Shown: piece after piece, positions 11,967 to 25,070 of the stretch
Layout: every line of letters begins with the position of its first letter
How positions within the stretch are numbered: the stretch's first letter is position 1
Notes under the pieces: model-generated
Databases searched by the model: none
What the model was told of the DNA's origin: nothing
Seen by the model: only the letters and a program-made list of their open reading frames with translations
Made by a program: the position numbers and the translations under genes
DNA from: Tamarix chinensis
Lineage: Eukaryota > Streptophyta > Magnoliopsida > Caryophyllales > Tamaricaceae
Length of the DNA: 64,000 bases
Direction: 5' to 3'
Assembly: GCA_030549775.1 (NCBI GenBank)
Contig: CM060175.1
Coordinates: 82,184,745-82,248,744, forward strand

Positions 11967-12474
11967 TAGTGGTGTTCATAACTATATTCAGTTCTATCAA
12001 ATTGAATATCTTCTCTCCGTCCCTCATACTGGATATCCAAAAATGCAAATCAAATATAGATAAAATTTTGAATATATCTGATATCCTTATGAAATACTAT
12101 TCTAACACTTTTAATAACTTTTATAAGAAATTTTAAAATATAAAGATCATACATCAATTAATATCCATATTTATATTCATATTAGTGTCTTATTTTATCT
12201 AAAATGAGTATTAAAATATCATTATTAAGGTTTGAATTAAAATAATAGTAAAAATTAAAAATATGTCACTATAAAGTCATAATATTATGGTATAATATTG
12301 AAATAATCAATAAAATACCATATATTTTTTGTATTGGCTAATCTAGTAAAAAATAAAAGTTCCTAAAGGTCGTTTATTCTTCTGAGAAAAAAATGGATCA
12401 AATATTTTAAATATCAAATCAAATTTTTTGATACTAGATTAAATATTTGGATCTTGAATTTTTACACAACCCTA
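11967..12474. mobile_element. hAT-like MITE
   Basis: The left end TAGTGGTGTTCATA and the right end ACACAACCCTA are an imperfect inverted pair of the hAT TAGGG type. The flanks GTTCTAGG (11959-11966) and GTTCTACA (12475-12482) match at 6 of 8 positions, as expected for an old 8-bp hAT duplication. The interior is AT-rich and non-coding. A clearly related copy lies at about 59775-60213 (shared CTTTTATAAG and ATCAATTAATAT phrases in the same order). Confidence 0.65.
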
Positions 12475-12482
12475 GTTCTACA

Positions 12483-14149
12483 TCTCTATTTTCATCTAAT
12501 GGGTATAATATTTTTAACTAACAATGTAAATTGAATTAAATCAATATATGTAGCATATTTGTGTTACATTATTCAATATTTGTGATGTTAATTCACTGTT
12601 CTATTCATTTTAAAGAAGAAAAACAATGACATTATTTAATTGTTGTATTCAAGTTTCGTTTGATTTCAGTAGTATTGTATGATGTTGCTGCTTGGTTTCA
12701 TTACATTATTGTGCTCTATAAACTGTTGCTCTACGAAATTATTTGTGCCAATTTAGTGGGTCCTTTAGTTATCTGATTTATTTATTTATTTATTTATTAT
12801 TTAGGATTGTCAATTATGTTTTGTGAGCCTACTATTGTATTGGGATCAATTTTGTGCAACTATTGAGATCAAAATTTTGAATTTGAAATTGTAGACATTC
12901 TATTATTACTGATCTCCACTACTGTTGGGATTTTTGGTGTTTGGAATCTTATGTTTGATGATATGGCTTGATTCTAGCTTACTACTGTGTTGTCAATTGC
13001 CTTATCTTTTGCTACTAAGTTTTTTCTATATCACAATTAATTGAGTTTAGCATTGTTATGGTTTGGTATCAAGTTGTAATGTACTTTATTTTTCTAGCAT
13101 TGATTTACGTTTTAATTGATTATGCGCTCGACTATGTTCTACTCCAAAATTATTGCAGTATGCTCGGTTTTAGTATAATTCAAAAAGCTTGCCTACTAAA
13201 TTCAATAGTTCCCAACTTGATTGGTGTGCTTGGTGTTTTGCTCTTGTTAAATTTTGTGTTGTGATTCATTGCGATGCTTAGTATTTTTGTTTGGCTCAAT
13301 AGCCTTTTTGTGATTTGGCACTACTAAATTCTAATCCAAATTTTAGTCATCGAATTTTTTCCACTATTTGTGGGGTTGTTGCTTGCATCATGCTTTTTCC
13401 AAACCAAGATCGATTTTTTTTCTAGAAGTGATAATGTCGTAGCTACTATGGTATAACTAAACATGGTGGACAAGAGGGAAATTTTGATCTTAGACATTGA
13501 TGCTTCTAATCACTTATATGCAAATAGAGTCATTCCACTAGTTTTAAGATGTTGTTGATGTAGTATGCATCTGCATGGAACCGTTCGGGATCAATAACAT
13601 TTCTACACAAATTCTTTAAGAAAAAGACAAATCATGGATATGACATTATGAACTTAATCAGGCATAATATAACATATAGTAACTGGTGAGAATATGATGA
13701 TTGTGAGATTTCATTTCCACCAATTTCAAGTATTTCATGGACATAAGGCTTGAGATGTTTGAAAAATGCTCATTCAAAACTTTGACTCCATGTAAGCACT
13801 AGCAAAAAGAAGCTTTCTCCTTTTTGGATAGAGTATGACATGTTAGGGGTAGAAACGGTTTGTCTCCTACATCCTCTCATTGTAATTCCCTTCTAATACC
13901 CATGTGAACCAAGTATTCCCTAGTATTGTGCCCAACCTTTATCTTGAAAGGGACATTTAGAAATGTACTAATAAGACTATCATATATGTTATTCCCAAGA
14001 TGCGTGGCATCAAGGAAATGTTAGATAAATAATGTTTTCCATTATATAAGGGATAAGAATATAAACGTCTTATTCAAACCACTTGAATGAACTACATTGG
14101 CATTCTTTTGACCAAAAGACAAATTCATACCAATAATCCAATTTTCATA
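12483..14149. other. Unassigned intergenic sequence
   Basis: AT-rich with an (ATTT)n run near 12778-12800. The frame at 13058-13264 encodes a hydrophobic low-complexity peptide with no family signature and is not called. The left part of the gypsy LTR that follows may extend into this stretch, but homology to the 43764 copy is visible only from about 14150. Confidence 0.3.
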
Positions 14150-15458
14150 CCATTCTCATGCTAAAGGCAATGCAAAACAATTTGAATAAGCCAACAAATT
14201 GAGAAATACAAAGGTAATAACAATATAACGAGATAATGTTGTGGAGATCAACTCCCAAATATATAACAAAAATGGAACGGGGAATAAAAGTCCAAAATAT
14301 TAGGGTAAACAAAAGAACCCAAAGGCACCATCAAATAGTTTCTAGTCTAAGTCCCAACCTATAATATAATTACTATTGATGAGACACATTATCATATAAT
14401 CCAACATCATCATCCTTTGACAATAAATCACCTACAAAGTGCATTATCAATATGCCGATGTAGTAAACAAGGCATCCCTTATAAAGGTTGCACATAACAC
14501 ATAGGTCATGATGTAAAAGCATTAAAAAAATGTGATATACACTTAAATATATGACATCACAAAATGCTCAAACCAAACTTAAAGAACAAACTCAATAATA
14601 CTTATGCATCACATAATCCATACTTAATCCATAATAGGTACCATGACCATAACAATTCCATATTCAAATAAGTGAATTTTCTACCAATAGATAATCCAAT
14701 ATAGATAATTAGTACAATGAAACACAATTAACATAGGTGGATTGTCTATTATCAGGTAACCTAATATAAATAGCCATCACAACTCAAGTAAATATAGATT
14801 ATCTATCACTAGCTAATCCAATATAGATAGCTAGTATAACTCAATAACAAGGTAGACTAAAATACTAACTAACCCAATATAGATAGCTAACACTTCTCAA
14901 ATAATAAGGTGATTTAAAACTACCTCATGACCTAATATAGATATCCAACACTACTCAAATAATAAGGTGGACGAAAACCATCAATTAATCCTTTAAGGGA
15001 AGATAACATAGAATTTCATTATCTTTTACTTTAATCATTAATATCTTATTAAAGTCTATAATTTTAACTTATGCAACACACCCATACTTTGACCATTTAT
15101 TCTCATTTCAATCCCAATTCCAATAATACAAAGGCTAAGAAAGGAAGTTAACTCTAAAGTTCAATCCACCAACACTACCTTAAAAGTCCTAGGAAAACTA
15201 GTTAACTAGCTCCTCAACCTAGTATATTGGTTTAAGAAACATATCATGAGAAAACAATAAAAAATAGAGAAAGTTGTAAATTAGTTTGGATGACTAGTTA
15301 ATTGGTTCATCATGAATAACAAAATAAATACACAGATAACAAGTTAATCAATTTGTCATCCTAGACAACTAGTCCCTTAATTTGAGCAAAATTTTCACAA
15401 TTCATTTATGTTTCAAATATAATATAAAAATGTTTGTTATATACGGATTATTATACCA
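14150..15458 (-). mobile_element. 3' LTR of Ty3-gypsy element 1 (family 2 LTR, truncated)
   Basis: Read on the minus strand the LTR starts TGGTATAATAATCC at 15458, directly after a purine tract (AAGGGGAGTAG, plus 15460-15470) of polypurine-tract type. It is homologous to the LTR at 43764-48890: GATAATGTTGTGGAG near 14231 and 43965, CATCATCCTTTG near 14408 and 44140, and TATTATATTT near the start. The far end is not recognisable. It carries a tandem array at 14695-14990. Confidence 0.7.
14695..14990 (-). repeat. Tandem array of 56-65 bp units in family 2 LTR
   Basis: Five CCTAATATAGATA-type unit starts at about 14695, 14760, 14818, 14874 and 14931. The units share CAACTCAA and (G)GTGGATTGTCTA. 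The homologous array at 44390-44577 keeps clearer hairpins. Confidence 0.75.
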
Positions 15459-15715
15459 CTACTCCCCTTAAAAACAAACTTTATCCTCAAAGTTAAAAAC
15501 AAAACAAAATATTAGGAAAACATTTATGATTAGTTGCAACCACTCACTAGGAAAACAATCGCATGCAAAGGTGCACTACCCTTTTAAAGGAAACCCTAAT
15601 CTAAAAAACTTGCACCATCTGCAAAGAACTTGGGATATCAACCTATGTTTCTTAGGTAGCCTTCTCAACCCTATAATGACTCTATATGATTTTCACCATC
15701 GATATGCACCTTGAT
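15459..15715 (-). mobile_element. Gypsy element 1, 3' end of pol and polypurine tract
   Basis: On the minus strand a decayed coding end (YPKFF, then FEDKVCF, about 15480-15640) is followed by the AAGGGGAGTAG purine tract and the 3' LTR. Ty3-gypsy pol products commonly end with an LEDK(V)-type segment just before this tract. The piece is separated from the integrase at 25369 by the insertion of LTR C. Confidence 0.55.
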
Positions 15716-17019
15716 TGTAATACCCCCAAAATTCACTACTCATAAATTTCATTTTAATAAAAAAAAATTAAGCGGAAGCAAAATAATAAATTTTGGGGAT
15801 GTTACCGCCACACTTAGTACTATATCGGTTTCTTTCTACTGTTTCAGTATCAAGTACTAAGGTTAAAAAGGAACATAACACAATTTACACAAATTTAAAC
15901 TTTCATTTAAATCAGAATAGTGCGTTAAAGATGTTACAAAAGATAAAACCCACTAGTAGTAGTTATAAGAGTAAAATTATTTAATAATGAATACTAAGGT
16001 TAAAAGAGAAACCTTAAAAAGCTTCCCGAATAATCCTTATACTCTTACTCGATAACAACTTGAATAACACCTACAACTAACCTACAAGGGACATTGCCCA
16101 TTAAATAAGTAGGGGCCCACAAACAGAACCCTTCAATACTATGGTATTGATTAACCATTTATACTAGACTAAAAGGTAGGGTCCGCATACAACACAACAT
16201 TCATAAACAATGTAAACACAATAACATACGCAATCATAGATATAATCACAACAATATAAGAGCTAATACACAATGCAACACAACATACAATAGGAAATGC
16301 ATATCACTAGGTCCATTTACTCAGCATTTCCATCACTTACTAAGAGAGGGATAGGAACCAATGCCACATTTATACTATATCTGTAACACCCCTAAATTTT
16401 ATAATTGAAAATTTTCATTTGTATAGAAAAACCATACACTCAAATAGGGGGTGCTACCTTCATGATCGACACAAGACTGACCCCCGCCCAATCTCATACC
16501 GACCATAAGGCTAGACAATTTAAAAGACATTAATTCGAGTAGAAAATAAAACCATAATGTTTCCAACATTTCATAAATAAAAAAAAGTGCACAAATGTCA
16601 AAGTTAATATAGAAATAGAAAATGAGTACAATAACAATGCCCCTATGAGGGAAATAAAATGATCAATACAACGGTGAGAAAATGAAAATAAAGTGAGTCT
16701 AGACAACACTCTCTCAGACCCCAGAACAAGTCCAACAGGCCATCACTCAGTCTTGCCTAATGCATCAAAGGCATCAAAATCATAACATGCATCATCTCCA
16801 ACATGTACAAACTTAGGAGGGGCCACTACTCGTGGGAATGAGCAGCACCCATGAAACAGGTGATCATTATGCTATGTACTGAGCAAGGTAGCCATGCAGC
16901 TAAGACCATACAACATAAATGGCAGATAAGGCATACAACAAGCCAATCTTGTTAATCATAAGCATTAGAATTCAAGCCATTAATTCTATTTTCACACAAC
17001 TCTCAATTTAGACCCATGT

Positions 17020-17400
17020 GAGTACAGGAACCCCACTGTTATAGCCGATAGATCATAAACACTTAGGGCGAAATGCTCTTGGCCACTATTATTTGTCAGT
17101 GGATCGGTCTCCAAGGCAAAGTGCTCCTGACCACTATTATGCTAGTGGATCAGTCTAGCCCTGACTCTCATAGTGTTCCACTATAAGTAATTAGTACTTT
17201 TTTCATGACCTGTTATCATTTAAGGTTTGGTCTATTGAGCTTAGGATCCCCCACTATTATAGCTAGTGGATCGAAAACACCTAGGGCAGCACACACCTGG
17301 CCACTATTATTCACGGTTGATCGGTCTCTAGGGCACCCTATACTTGACCACTATTTTTGCTGCTAGATCGGTCTAGGATCGACTCAATAATCTTTCACTT
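17020..17400 (-). repeat. Hairpin array of LTR B
   Basis: Repeated CCACTATTAT...AGTGGATCGG units, each with a short inverted repeat such as CTAGG...CCTGG (one wobble), interrupted by the CACTAT/CACTTTGAATGG modules that separate sub-arrays in the other copies. Confidence 0.65.
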
Positions 17401-18697
17401 TGAATGGTTAGTGTCTTCATGTCTTATTCAGTAAGTACTTTCTTACTAGACATACATGCCCCATTGGACTTTCAATTCTTACCCTTTCACTCTAACTCCC
17501 TTGAAAAGCCTTGTCCTATATCTTGGGAACTCTACGCATCCTAAGACTCAAAGACTTCTTCCTCATATTTCCCTTACTCACCATAAAAAACCCAAACTCT
17601 TGTGTACGTGGATCAAGGCCCACTTTTCCATATCATTGCTTTAACTCACCATCGCCCTTTAGGGTTTCCCTTAAAAACCCTAATCTGGCCTATGTGGCCT
17701 AACCTCTTCCTATCATACATGGCCCATGCTCCCTTTGCTTCCCACACCATCACCCTACTCAATCCACACCCACCATCACAACCTTACTTCTCATCCCTCA
17801 CATTTGATCATGAAAACCCTAGTCACCCACCCCAAATCCTAGTACTTCTCCTTTCTTTTATGTCCTCCCCTCATCACACACACTCCACCCTTCTTTCCAC
17901 TTGACTCATCCCCCTTCATAAGACACCCTCCTAGTCTTAACCTACACTCCAACCACTTACCATCAACTCTCTCTTCCACACACTTCCCCCACTTAAGATT
18001 TTTCCCACAAACCCTGATTAAGTCCCCTATGCACACTTCTACGAACCCACGTACTATTTTTTACCCATGGACTCCAATCACCCAAAATACTCTTCCCTCA
18101 CTTTGCTAAACCCTTAAATCATCTTTTTCCATGTAAATGTTACCACCATGCAAAGACTAACCACCCTATGCAAGCCTTATACATCCCATACAGGATTTAC
18201 TCCAACTTTTCATTTTATTTCCTATTATCCTTTTATTTGGCCACACATAAGTCATAAGGTACTTAGGCTTTTCTCACTCCTCTATAATCACTCCACTTTC
18301 TTTATTTCTTTTAGCTCCCCACAACCTCATCAAACTACCTAAGGACTTCTAGCATGCATGTCATATTAGAGCAACAATACATAAGAGCATATCACAAAAT
18401 ATAAGTTATATCACCCATATTACACATGTCATAACATATATGCAACTTACCTTAGCTCCATGCATAACAAGCTACACTAAAAGCATTTAGTCTATACCCA
18501 TATATGATATAAGCACATAACCAAACACATATGAACACATAACGCACAATTTGGCCTTATCCTTACCTAGATGGACACGGGGCTTGGAGCACGACTCCTA
18601 CGCCTCCTTAAGGGAAGGGTTTGGTTCACATATAAGAGTGGAACACTAATGTTAACTTTCCTCTCCTTTTTCTTTCATTATCCCCTAACTAATTATT

Positions 18698-18900
18698 AGT
18701 AAAAGACTAATAATAGTAATGATAATAATAATAATAAGATTAGTATTAGTAATGAGACTAATAATAATAATAGCAGTAATAATAAAAATAATAAGATTAA
18801 TAGTAACAATGATGATAATAATAATAATAATAATGGCAGTAATAATAATAATAATAATGACGATAATAATAATAATAAGACTAATAATAAAAATTATACA
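18698..18900. repeat. (TAA)n/(ATA)n imperfect microsatellite in LTR B
   Basis: About 200 bp of ATAATA with interspersed AAGACTA and GATGAT phrases. Open frames on both strands here are artefacts of the low complexity. Confidence 0.9.
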
Positions 18901-18919
18901 ACATAAATTACACTCAAGT

Positions 18920-19990
18920 AAAAACAAGGGTTAGGGCACAACTAGGGGTGGCGATGGCAGTTGGGGTGGCGACGATGACTGCATCAGCAGCACAAGGCGG
19001 GGGAGGTGGTGGTGATTTAGAAAGAACAAAATTTGGGGTTGGAAAAAGGAAAGGGAAGTGGTGATTGTGAGGTGGTAGGGTTTCAGGACCAAGAGGATTG
19101 TAGTGGTGGCGGCGACAATGGCGGTTGAGGGTGGAGGAGAAGAAAGGAGGGGGAGAAAGAGGAAAGGGAGGGTATAGGGAGGTACAGGAAGGATTGCTGG
19201 GTAGAAAGGGAGGTAGTGGGGATGGTGGTTGTGGTGGAGGAGGTGGCATAGGGCGGAGAGAGGGTTAGCGAGAGGGTGCAAAGGGTAGCTTAAGTTGCCC
19301 ACTTTGCACGAGTAGGGAGGGCGGTGCAGGGAGAGTTAGAGGTGGGGAGTGGCCTTGTTTGGTAGAGTGTAGTGCAGGGGAAAAAGGAAGTTTGGACGGC
19401 GGCGAGGCACGACGGCAGTTAGGGCTACGTTTGATGGGGTAGCAGAGGAGGGTTTTGGGGAATTTTGGGCAGAGCAAAAATAAGACTAAGAAGGGTGAGG
19501 GTTGGGGGTTTTATAGGTGTGGACAGGGGAATATGATAAGGGAGTGGAAGGGGTAGGGGGATTTTGGCAGGGTTACAGGGGGTTAGATGGGGGTGTCGAG
19601 GCTGTAGAGGTGCGAGGACTAATGCTGGGCAGTGCTAGTTGCATGCCCTGCAGGTTAGGTTGAGGGGAAGGTGAGGGGAGAGGGAAAGCCATAGCTACGA
19701 AGCAGCCATGCGCATCAACTGGTTAGGGGGGCGAGGTAGGAGACGAGGGCAGAAGGGGAAAAATAGGAGAAAAGAAAGGAGACAAAAGGGAGAATCGGGT
19801 GGGGTGCTGGGTCGTATGAGGGGGAAAGAAGAAAAAAGTAAGAAAGATGGGTTGGGCTATATGGGGAAAAAGGAGAGGAGGGAGGGGAGAGGGTTGGGCC
19901 GCGCTGGGCACGACCCAGACTAGCAGGGAAGGAGAGAAAGAAGAAAAAGGAAGAAAGAAAAAGAAAAGGAAGAAAAAGAGATAAAAAAAG
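18920..19990 (-). repeat. Purine-rich block of LTR B (pyrimidine-rich in sense)
   Basis: Strong strand asymmetry, G/A-rich on plus. On the element's sense strand (minus) it gives compositionally open frames (18914-19249, 18931-19302) encoding Pro/Leu/Ser-rich low-complexity peptides. It corresponds to the blocks in A, C, E and G. Confidence 0.65.
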
Positions 19991-20399
19991 GGAAAAAGAA
20001 AAATGAGGTGGTTGGGGTATTTGAGATTTTTTAAATTTTTTGAAAATAATAAAATTAGTAAAAATAAATAACTAAATTTTCTTTTTATATTAATTTATAA
20101 TTTATCATTAAATTTTCTTAAAATCTATTTTAGTTAGCAAATTATCCTAACCTCCACTAATTTAATTTCTACATTATTTTTCTCTTTTTTATCTTAATTA
20201 ATTTTATTATAATAACATTATTTTATTCAAAATGTTATGTTTCATTGATCTCACCTATTAATCTCTATTTTATTTTTAATTCCTAAATTAAGGTTTTGGG
20301 GTATTACAATATCAATAGATCATAATGGTGAAATCAATATTTTTGGTCTTACGCCATTAATTAAACATTATTCAACATTATCTCTCAAATTATATCCAT

Positions 20400-20770
20400 G
20401 CGAGTACAGGAACCTCACTATTATAGCTGTTGGATCAGAAATACACTCCAGGGCAAAAGGCTCTTGGCCACTATTCTTACCGTTGGATCTATTTGGCTTC
20501 GACTCACATGGTGTTCCACTATAAGTGATTAGTATCTTTCCCATGATTTATTATCATCTAAGGTTTGGTTTATTAAGCTCGGGATCCCCCACTATGATAG
20601 CCAGTGGACCGGAATATACTCTAGGGCACCACGCATCTTGCCACTGTTATAACTGGAGGATCGATACACATATTCAACCTCTAAGACAAGACACTCCTGA
20701 CCACTATTATAACCGATGGACCAATACAAATGGTATAATCCATCTGGGCCCGGCTCAATAATCTTTCACT
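20400..20770 (-). repeat. Hairpin array of LTR C
   Basis: Units of ACTATTATAGC.(G)TGGA with CACTATAAGTGATTAGTATC near 20517-20537 and CTTTCACTTTACATGATTAG near 20764. These are the same modules as in B and D. Confidence 0.65.
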
Positions 20771-21597
20771 TTACATGATTAGTATTTTTCCATTTAGTTA
20801 ACACAAAAGTCCATTTATTAACTCGAGGGGGAGATTATGAACCCGAAAACATAAAGATGTACTGCTCATACTGGAGCATACAAGCAGCACAATACCCTTC
20901 AACCATCAACCCAAGGATGCAAAGGTACCCTAGCCGCAATGATGCATGAGGAAACACAGTACCCTACCGATAAGGACACCTAATCCATAAGTATGTTTAC
21001 CCACTAAATAGGTCCATAGAGCTAGATAGAGTAAGATGAAGGGCTTGGTTGGGGCACTAAGGCACAGAAGCAAAATCCAGAACAATCGTGGGTTAAAGCA
21101 TGTCTTTATGGTAGTGACTCCTAAAGAATCACCATTCCCAATCTCAAGGTCTTCCACTTTAATTATCAGTGTCTTAATTAAGGTAACCACGAGAAACACA
21201 TCAACCAAATACTTAATCATTTTATTTATTTATGTTATTATTAAGTAATCCTTATTAGTATTATTGACCATGTTAACTTAGATAGTCCACTAAGGCCAAC
21301 CTAGGTTCCAATTCTCTTACTTTGGCATCTTAGGTCAAGATGACCAAAATTCCCCTAAGGCTAAGACTTCCTCTTATCCTTTAATTCCACTACAAAATTC
21401 ATCTCTTATTCACATGCCACAATAGGTTATCATATCATAATTATAATACTTGTCATATAATCAAGTACTCTATACTAAGGAATCATTGAACGCATAAACC
21501 CTAACATAAACCTCTAACACATCCAGTACACATTTTCATGCATAATTAATAGCTAAGACATATCTTGCATGATTATGAAATAAACATCATATCATCC

Positions 21598-22110
21598 TAG
21601 GGATGGCAATTTTCCCCGCGAGTTCGGGGCCCCGTCGGGGATTCCTTGTTCGGGTTCGGGTTTGGGGAGAGAATTCGGGGATCGGGTTCGGGGATTCTTA
21701 ACGGGGATTTTTTCGGGGACGAGGCGGGGATGGGTTTGGGGTCCCCATCCCCGAACCCGCCCCGAAATTTTTTTTAATATATTTTTATATAATTATATAT
21801 ATATATATATAATATAATTTTTTTATAGAATATAAATTAAAAATATAATATAAAAAAATAGTTTGAGGATCGGGGATGAGATCGGGGATCGGGTATAAAG
21901 TCAGGTTCGGGGATCGGGTCGGGTTTTAAAAATGAGGAATAAATCGGGGATCGGGTCGGGTATGGGGATTTGATCCTCGTTGGGATCGAGTCGGGGAATC
22001 CCCGATAAAAAAATAACGGGGATTGGGTCGGGTTTGGGGATTATTTTTCTTATCGGGTTCGGGGATGGGGATGAGGTCCCCGTCCCCGACCTGCCCCGTT
22101 TCCATCCCTA
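21598..22110. mobile_element. G-rich non-autonomous hAT element with perfect 8-bp duplication
   Basis: Ends TAGGGATGGCAA and TTTCCATCCCTA are inverted repeats, and TATCATCC flanks both sides exactly (21590-21597 and 22111-22118), as hAT transposons produce. At 513 bp it has no transposase. The interior is a degenerate repetition of CGGGGATCGGGTTCGGGGAT-type phrases around an AT-rich centre (about 21765-21860), with many G3-G4 runs on the plus strand. It is inserted in LTR C. Confidence 0.85.
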
Positions 22111-22319
22111 TATCATCCCCTTAATTACCTATTCAACCCTATACCATGCATTATCCTTATGATATTCATCGATTTACTAAAATACCTTTATCCTTATAAT
22201 ATATATGGTTATACTTGAACAAGTGATACTAAGGCCATAAACCCTTATCCTATTATTTAATATTACTTATATCTTATTATAGAGGTTTATTTAATCCATT
22301 GTCATGTTATATGCAATTT

Positions 22320-23190
22320 ACCAATTTACCCCTTCAGAATTACAAAATTACCAAAATACCCCTTCGTACCTATGAAATTACCAATTTTTCCTTCATACCT
22401 ATATAATTACCAAACTATCCTTCATACTTGTTAAAATTATTGAGTTGCCCTCCGGGTTTGTTAAATTACTGAATTATCCTTCATACTTATTAAAATTACC
22501 AAATTGCCCTTTCGGTTTGTTAAATTAATAAACTACCCTTCATACCGATTAAAATTACCAAATTGCCCTTTAGATTTGTTAAATTACCAACGTCATACTT
22601 GTTAAAATAACCAAATTGCCCTTCCAATTTGTTAAATTACTAAATTATCATTCATATTTGTTAAAATTACCAAATTACCCATTAGGTTTATTAAATTACC
22701 TAATTACCCTTCATATTTGTTAAAATTAGTAAATTGCCCTTCTAGTTCGTTAAATTACCAAATTGCCCTTCATACTTGTTGAAATTACTACATTACCATT
22801 TTGTTAAATTACCAAATTACCCTTCATACTTGCAGGAATTACCAAATTACCCCTTGTATGTGTTAAATTACTGAATTGCCCTCCATACTTATTAAATTAT
22901 CAATTTACCCCTTTTCATGCCAATTTACCAAAATACCCCTCTTACTTACTAAATTACCATTTTACCCCTTTTACTCATAAAATTACCAAGTTACCCTTCT
23001 TTTATGCCAAATTACTAAAATACCTTTCTTACATATTTTTTTTACCATTTACCCTTTATGTTTATAAAATTACCAATTTACCCCCTTTTCTATGCAAAAT
23101 TACCAAAATGCCTTTCTTATTAAATTACCATATTAGCCCTTTTATTCATATAAATTAACAATTTTCCCTTCTTACACCAAATTTAAAACA
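22320..23190 (-). repeat. TTACCAAATTACCC tandem array in LTR C
   Basis: More than 20 loosely conserved units of roughly 30-36 bp, each with an AAATTACCAAATTGCCCTTC-like core followed by ATACTTGTTAAAATT or similar. In element sense (minus) the unit is GAAGGGTAATTTGGTAATTT. It is the counterpart of the array at 51655-52925 in LTR G. Confidence 0.85.
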
Positions 23191-23829
23191 TTAACACCCA
23201 TGGTTCATATGCATCATCTAACACCACCAACTATTATTATTTTATTAAATACTCATTATCACCTACCATACATATTTATTTAGGTCACACCCTTTTTACA
23301 AGAAAAATTACTAAAATATCCCTAGGGCTCATATTAATATTATCTATACTATGAATGGCCATATTAGCTTATCATGACATATGCATGCATTTAACCTTAT
23401 TATTAACCATAAGTCTCCTTCCTTAACCATCATTTCTACACATGGTACAATATAGCATGCTTTTCATTTCAACTACCGGCATATGCTACAAATCATAGTA
23501 TACTTAACATCATATAACATGTACATAGACATATTCAAAATCCCTAATGTGATATCATACGTATCTCTACATATTTTAGTAGGGTATAATGGTTACCTTA
23601 TTTCTAACAATAATTAAACTTCATCGGTACCCTGGTTAAAAGTTTAAGCTTTGATTAGACAAAATTGTATCTAGAAATAATATCAAAACTAGCATATTAG
23701 TAGTAGAAAATTAAAAGAATAATTTTTTATCAAAAAGCTTAATTAATACATATAAATGATAATCATATTTATACCTTAATAATGGATAGATTTTGCAGCA
23801 ATACTCATGTTGCATGGCAGGATGAGTTG

Positions 23830-25070
23830 CACGCACAAAGGGAAGGGGAAATGAAGGACGGAGGGGAGAGATAGGAGAAGGGGAAGGGGAAGGGGTTGTT
23901 TTGGGTGAGGGTTTGGGGCTTTGGTTGGGGGTTTGTGGAGGGGAATAAGGGTGGTGGTTAGGTGAAGAGAGGGTGGAAGAGTGTAGGTGGTGGTCGGGGG
24001 TCAGAGATTAGTGGCTTAGGGCGGCAAGGACGGAGGTGGTAGGGATGGAAAAGTGGGGAGAAGGAAGGGAGAAGAAGGAGAAGGAAGGAAAATGAAGGGA
24101 AGAAAGGAGCGGCTATGGGGGATATCTCGATTGATTGAGGTAGGGGTGGTAGAGGAGGTGTCAGGGGTTGAGGGGTGGCTCTAGAGGTGGCGGAATAGGG
24201 GAGATAGTGGCGCAAGGTGGTGGTGTAGGGTGGAGGTCGAGGAGGGGAAGAAAAATGAAAGGAAGAGAAGGGTGGCTGCATGGGCGAGTGGTGGTTGTTG
24301 GGTGATGCAGGGAGGAAGTAGGGGAGGCCAGGGGTTGGTGTGGTGGTTGGTTGGGCGGCAGAGGCAGCGGTTGAGGGTGGCAAAACAAAAACAGGGAGGA
24401 AAGGAGAATGAAAGAAAGGAAGAAAAGAGGGAGGTTCTATAGGGGGAAGGGGAGGCTCGAGGGAGCTAGAAAATGGGTAGGGAAGGAGGAAATAAGGAGA
24501 AGAAAAATAAGAGGGAAAGGAGGGTTGGCAGGGTCGGCTAGGTGGTTGTAGAGGGTCGAGGAAGATGGCAGGGAGAAGAGGAGGAGGAAAAGGAAAGAAA
24601 ATAGGCATAGGAGGGGGGTTGTGCATGGCTAAAAATGGAAGGAAAAGGGACGGGGAGAGAGGGAGAGGGCAAGCTGCAATGGCAGGCGTAGGTGCAGGGC
24701 TGGTTGTAGGCGGTTGCAGGGGCCGACATGGCTTCATAGATGCAGGGGGAGAAAGGAGAAAGAAGAAAGAAGAAGGAGGTTGGTAGGCCGGTCGGGCAGG
24801 GGAAAGGAAAAGTTGGCCACCCCACACGCGAGGAAGTAGGAGGAAGGAAGGGGCTATTGGGCTAACCCAATTAAGGGGGAAAATAAAGCAAAAAAAATAA
24901 AATAAAAAGGGAGGCATGGGGTGGATGGTGCAGGGAGAAGAGAAGAGGGGCCAATGGCCTAGCAGGGGAGGAAAAGAAGAAGTAGGTCGGGTGGCCCAAA
25001 AGAGGAAGAATAGAAGAAAAGGAGAAAGGAGGACAAAGGATGAAGAAAAAAAAGGAAAAAGGGGAAAATA
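23830..25070 (-). repeat. Pyrimidine-rich block of LTR C with a 319-codon open frame
   Basis: G/A-rich on plus, C/T-rich in the element sense. A minus-strand frame of 319 codons (24917-23958) is open. Its Pro/Ser/Leu/Phe-rich product can be aligned in part with the 327-codon frame of LTR G (for example YFLPASPNNHHSP against YYLPVSPQHHPSHP). No known domain, signal peptide pattern or catalytic motif is visible. The alignment may only reflect shared DNA descent in stop-poor sequence, so this is not called as a gene. Confidence 0.5.

Larger units (their letters stand above)
16382..20308 (-). mobile_element. Solo LTR B (family 1), nested in LTR C
   Basis: Starts TGTAACACCCCTAAATTT and ends TTTTGGGGTATTACA. 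ATATC flanks both sides (16377-16381 and 20309-20313), so this is an exact 3927-bp insertion with a 5-bp duplication inside LTR C. It contains a CACC/GGTG hairpin near 16851-16864 (CACCCATGAAACAGGTG), the hairpin array (17020-17400), a C-rich stretch (17456-18350), a TAA/ATA microsatellite (18698-18900) and a purine-rich block (pyrimidine-rich in the element sense). No gag or pol motif lies between the ends. Confidence 0.85.

Noticed and set aside
13058..13264. Hydrophobic 68-codon frame
   Set aside because: AT-rich composition, no family signature, no neighbouring exon.
18685..18934. Ile-rich frames on both strands
   Set aside because: Translation of a TAA/ATA microsatellite.
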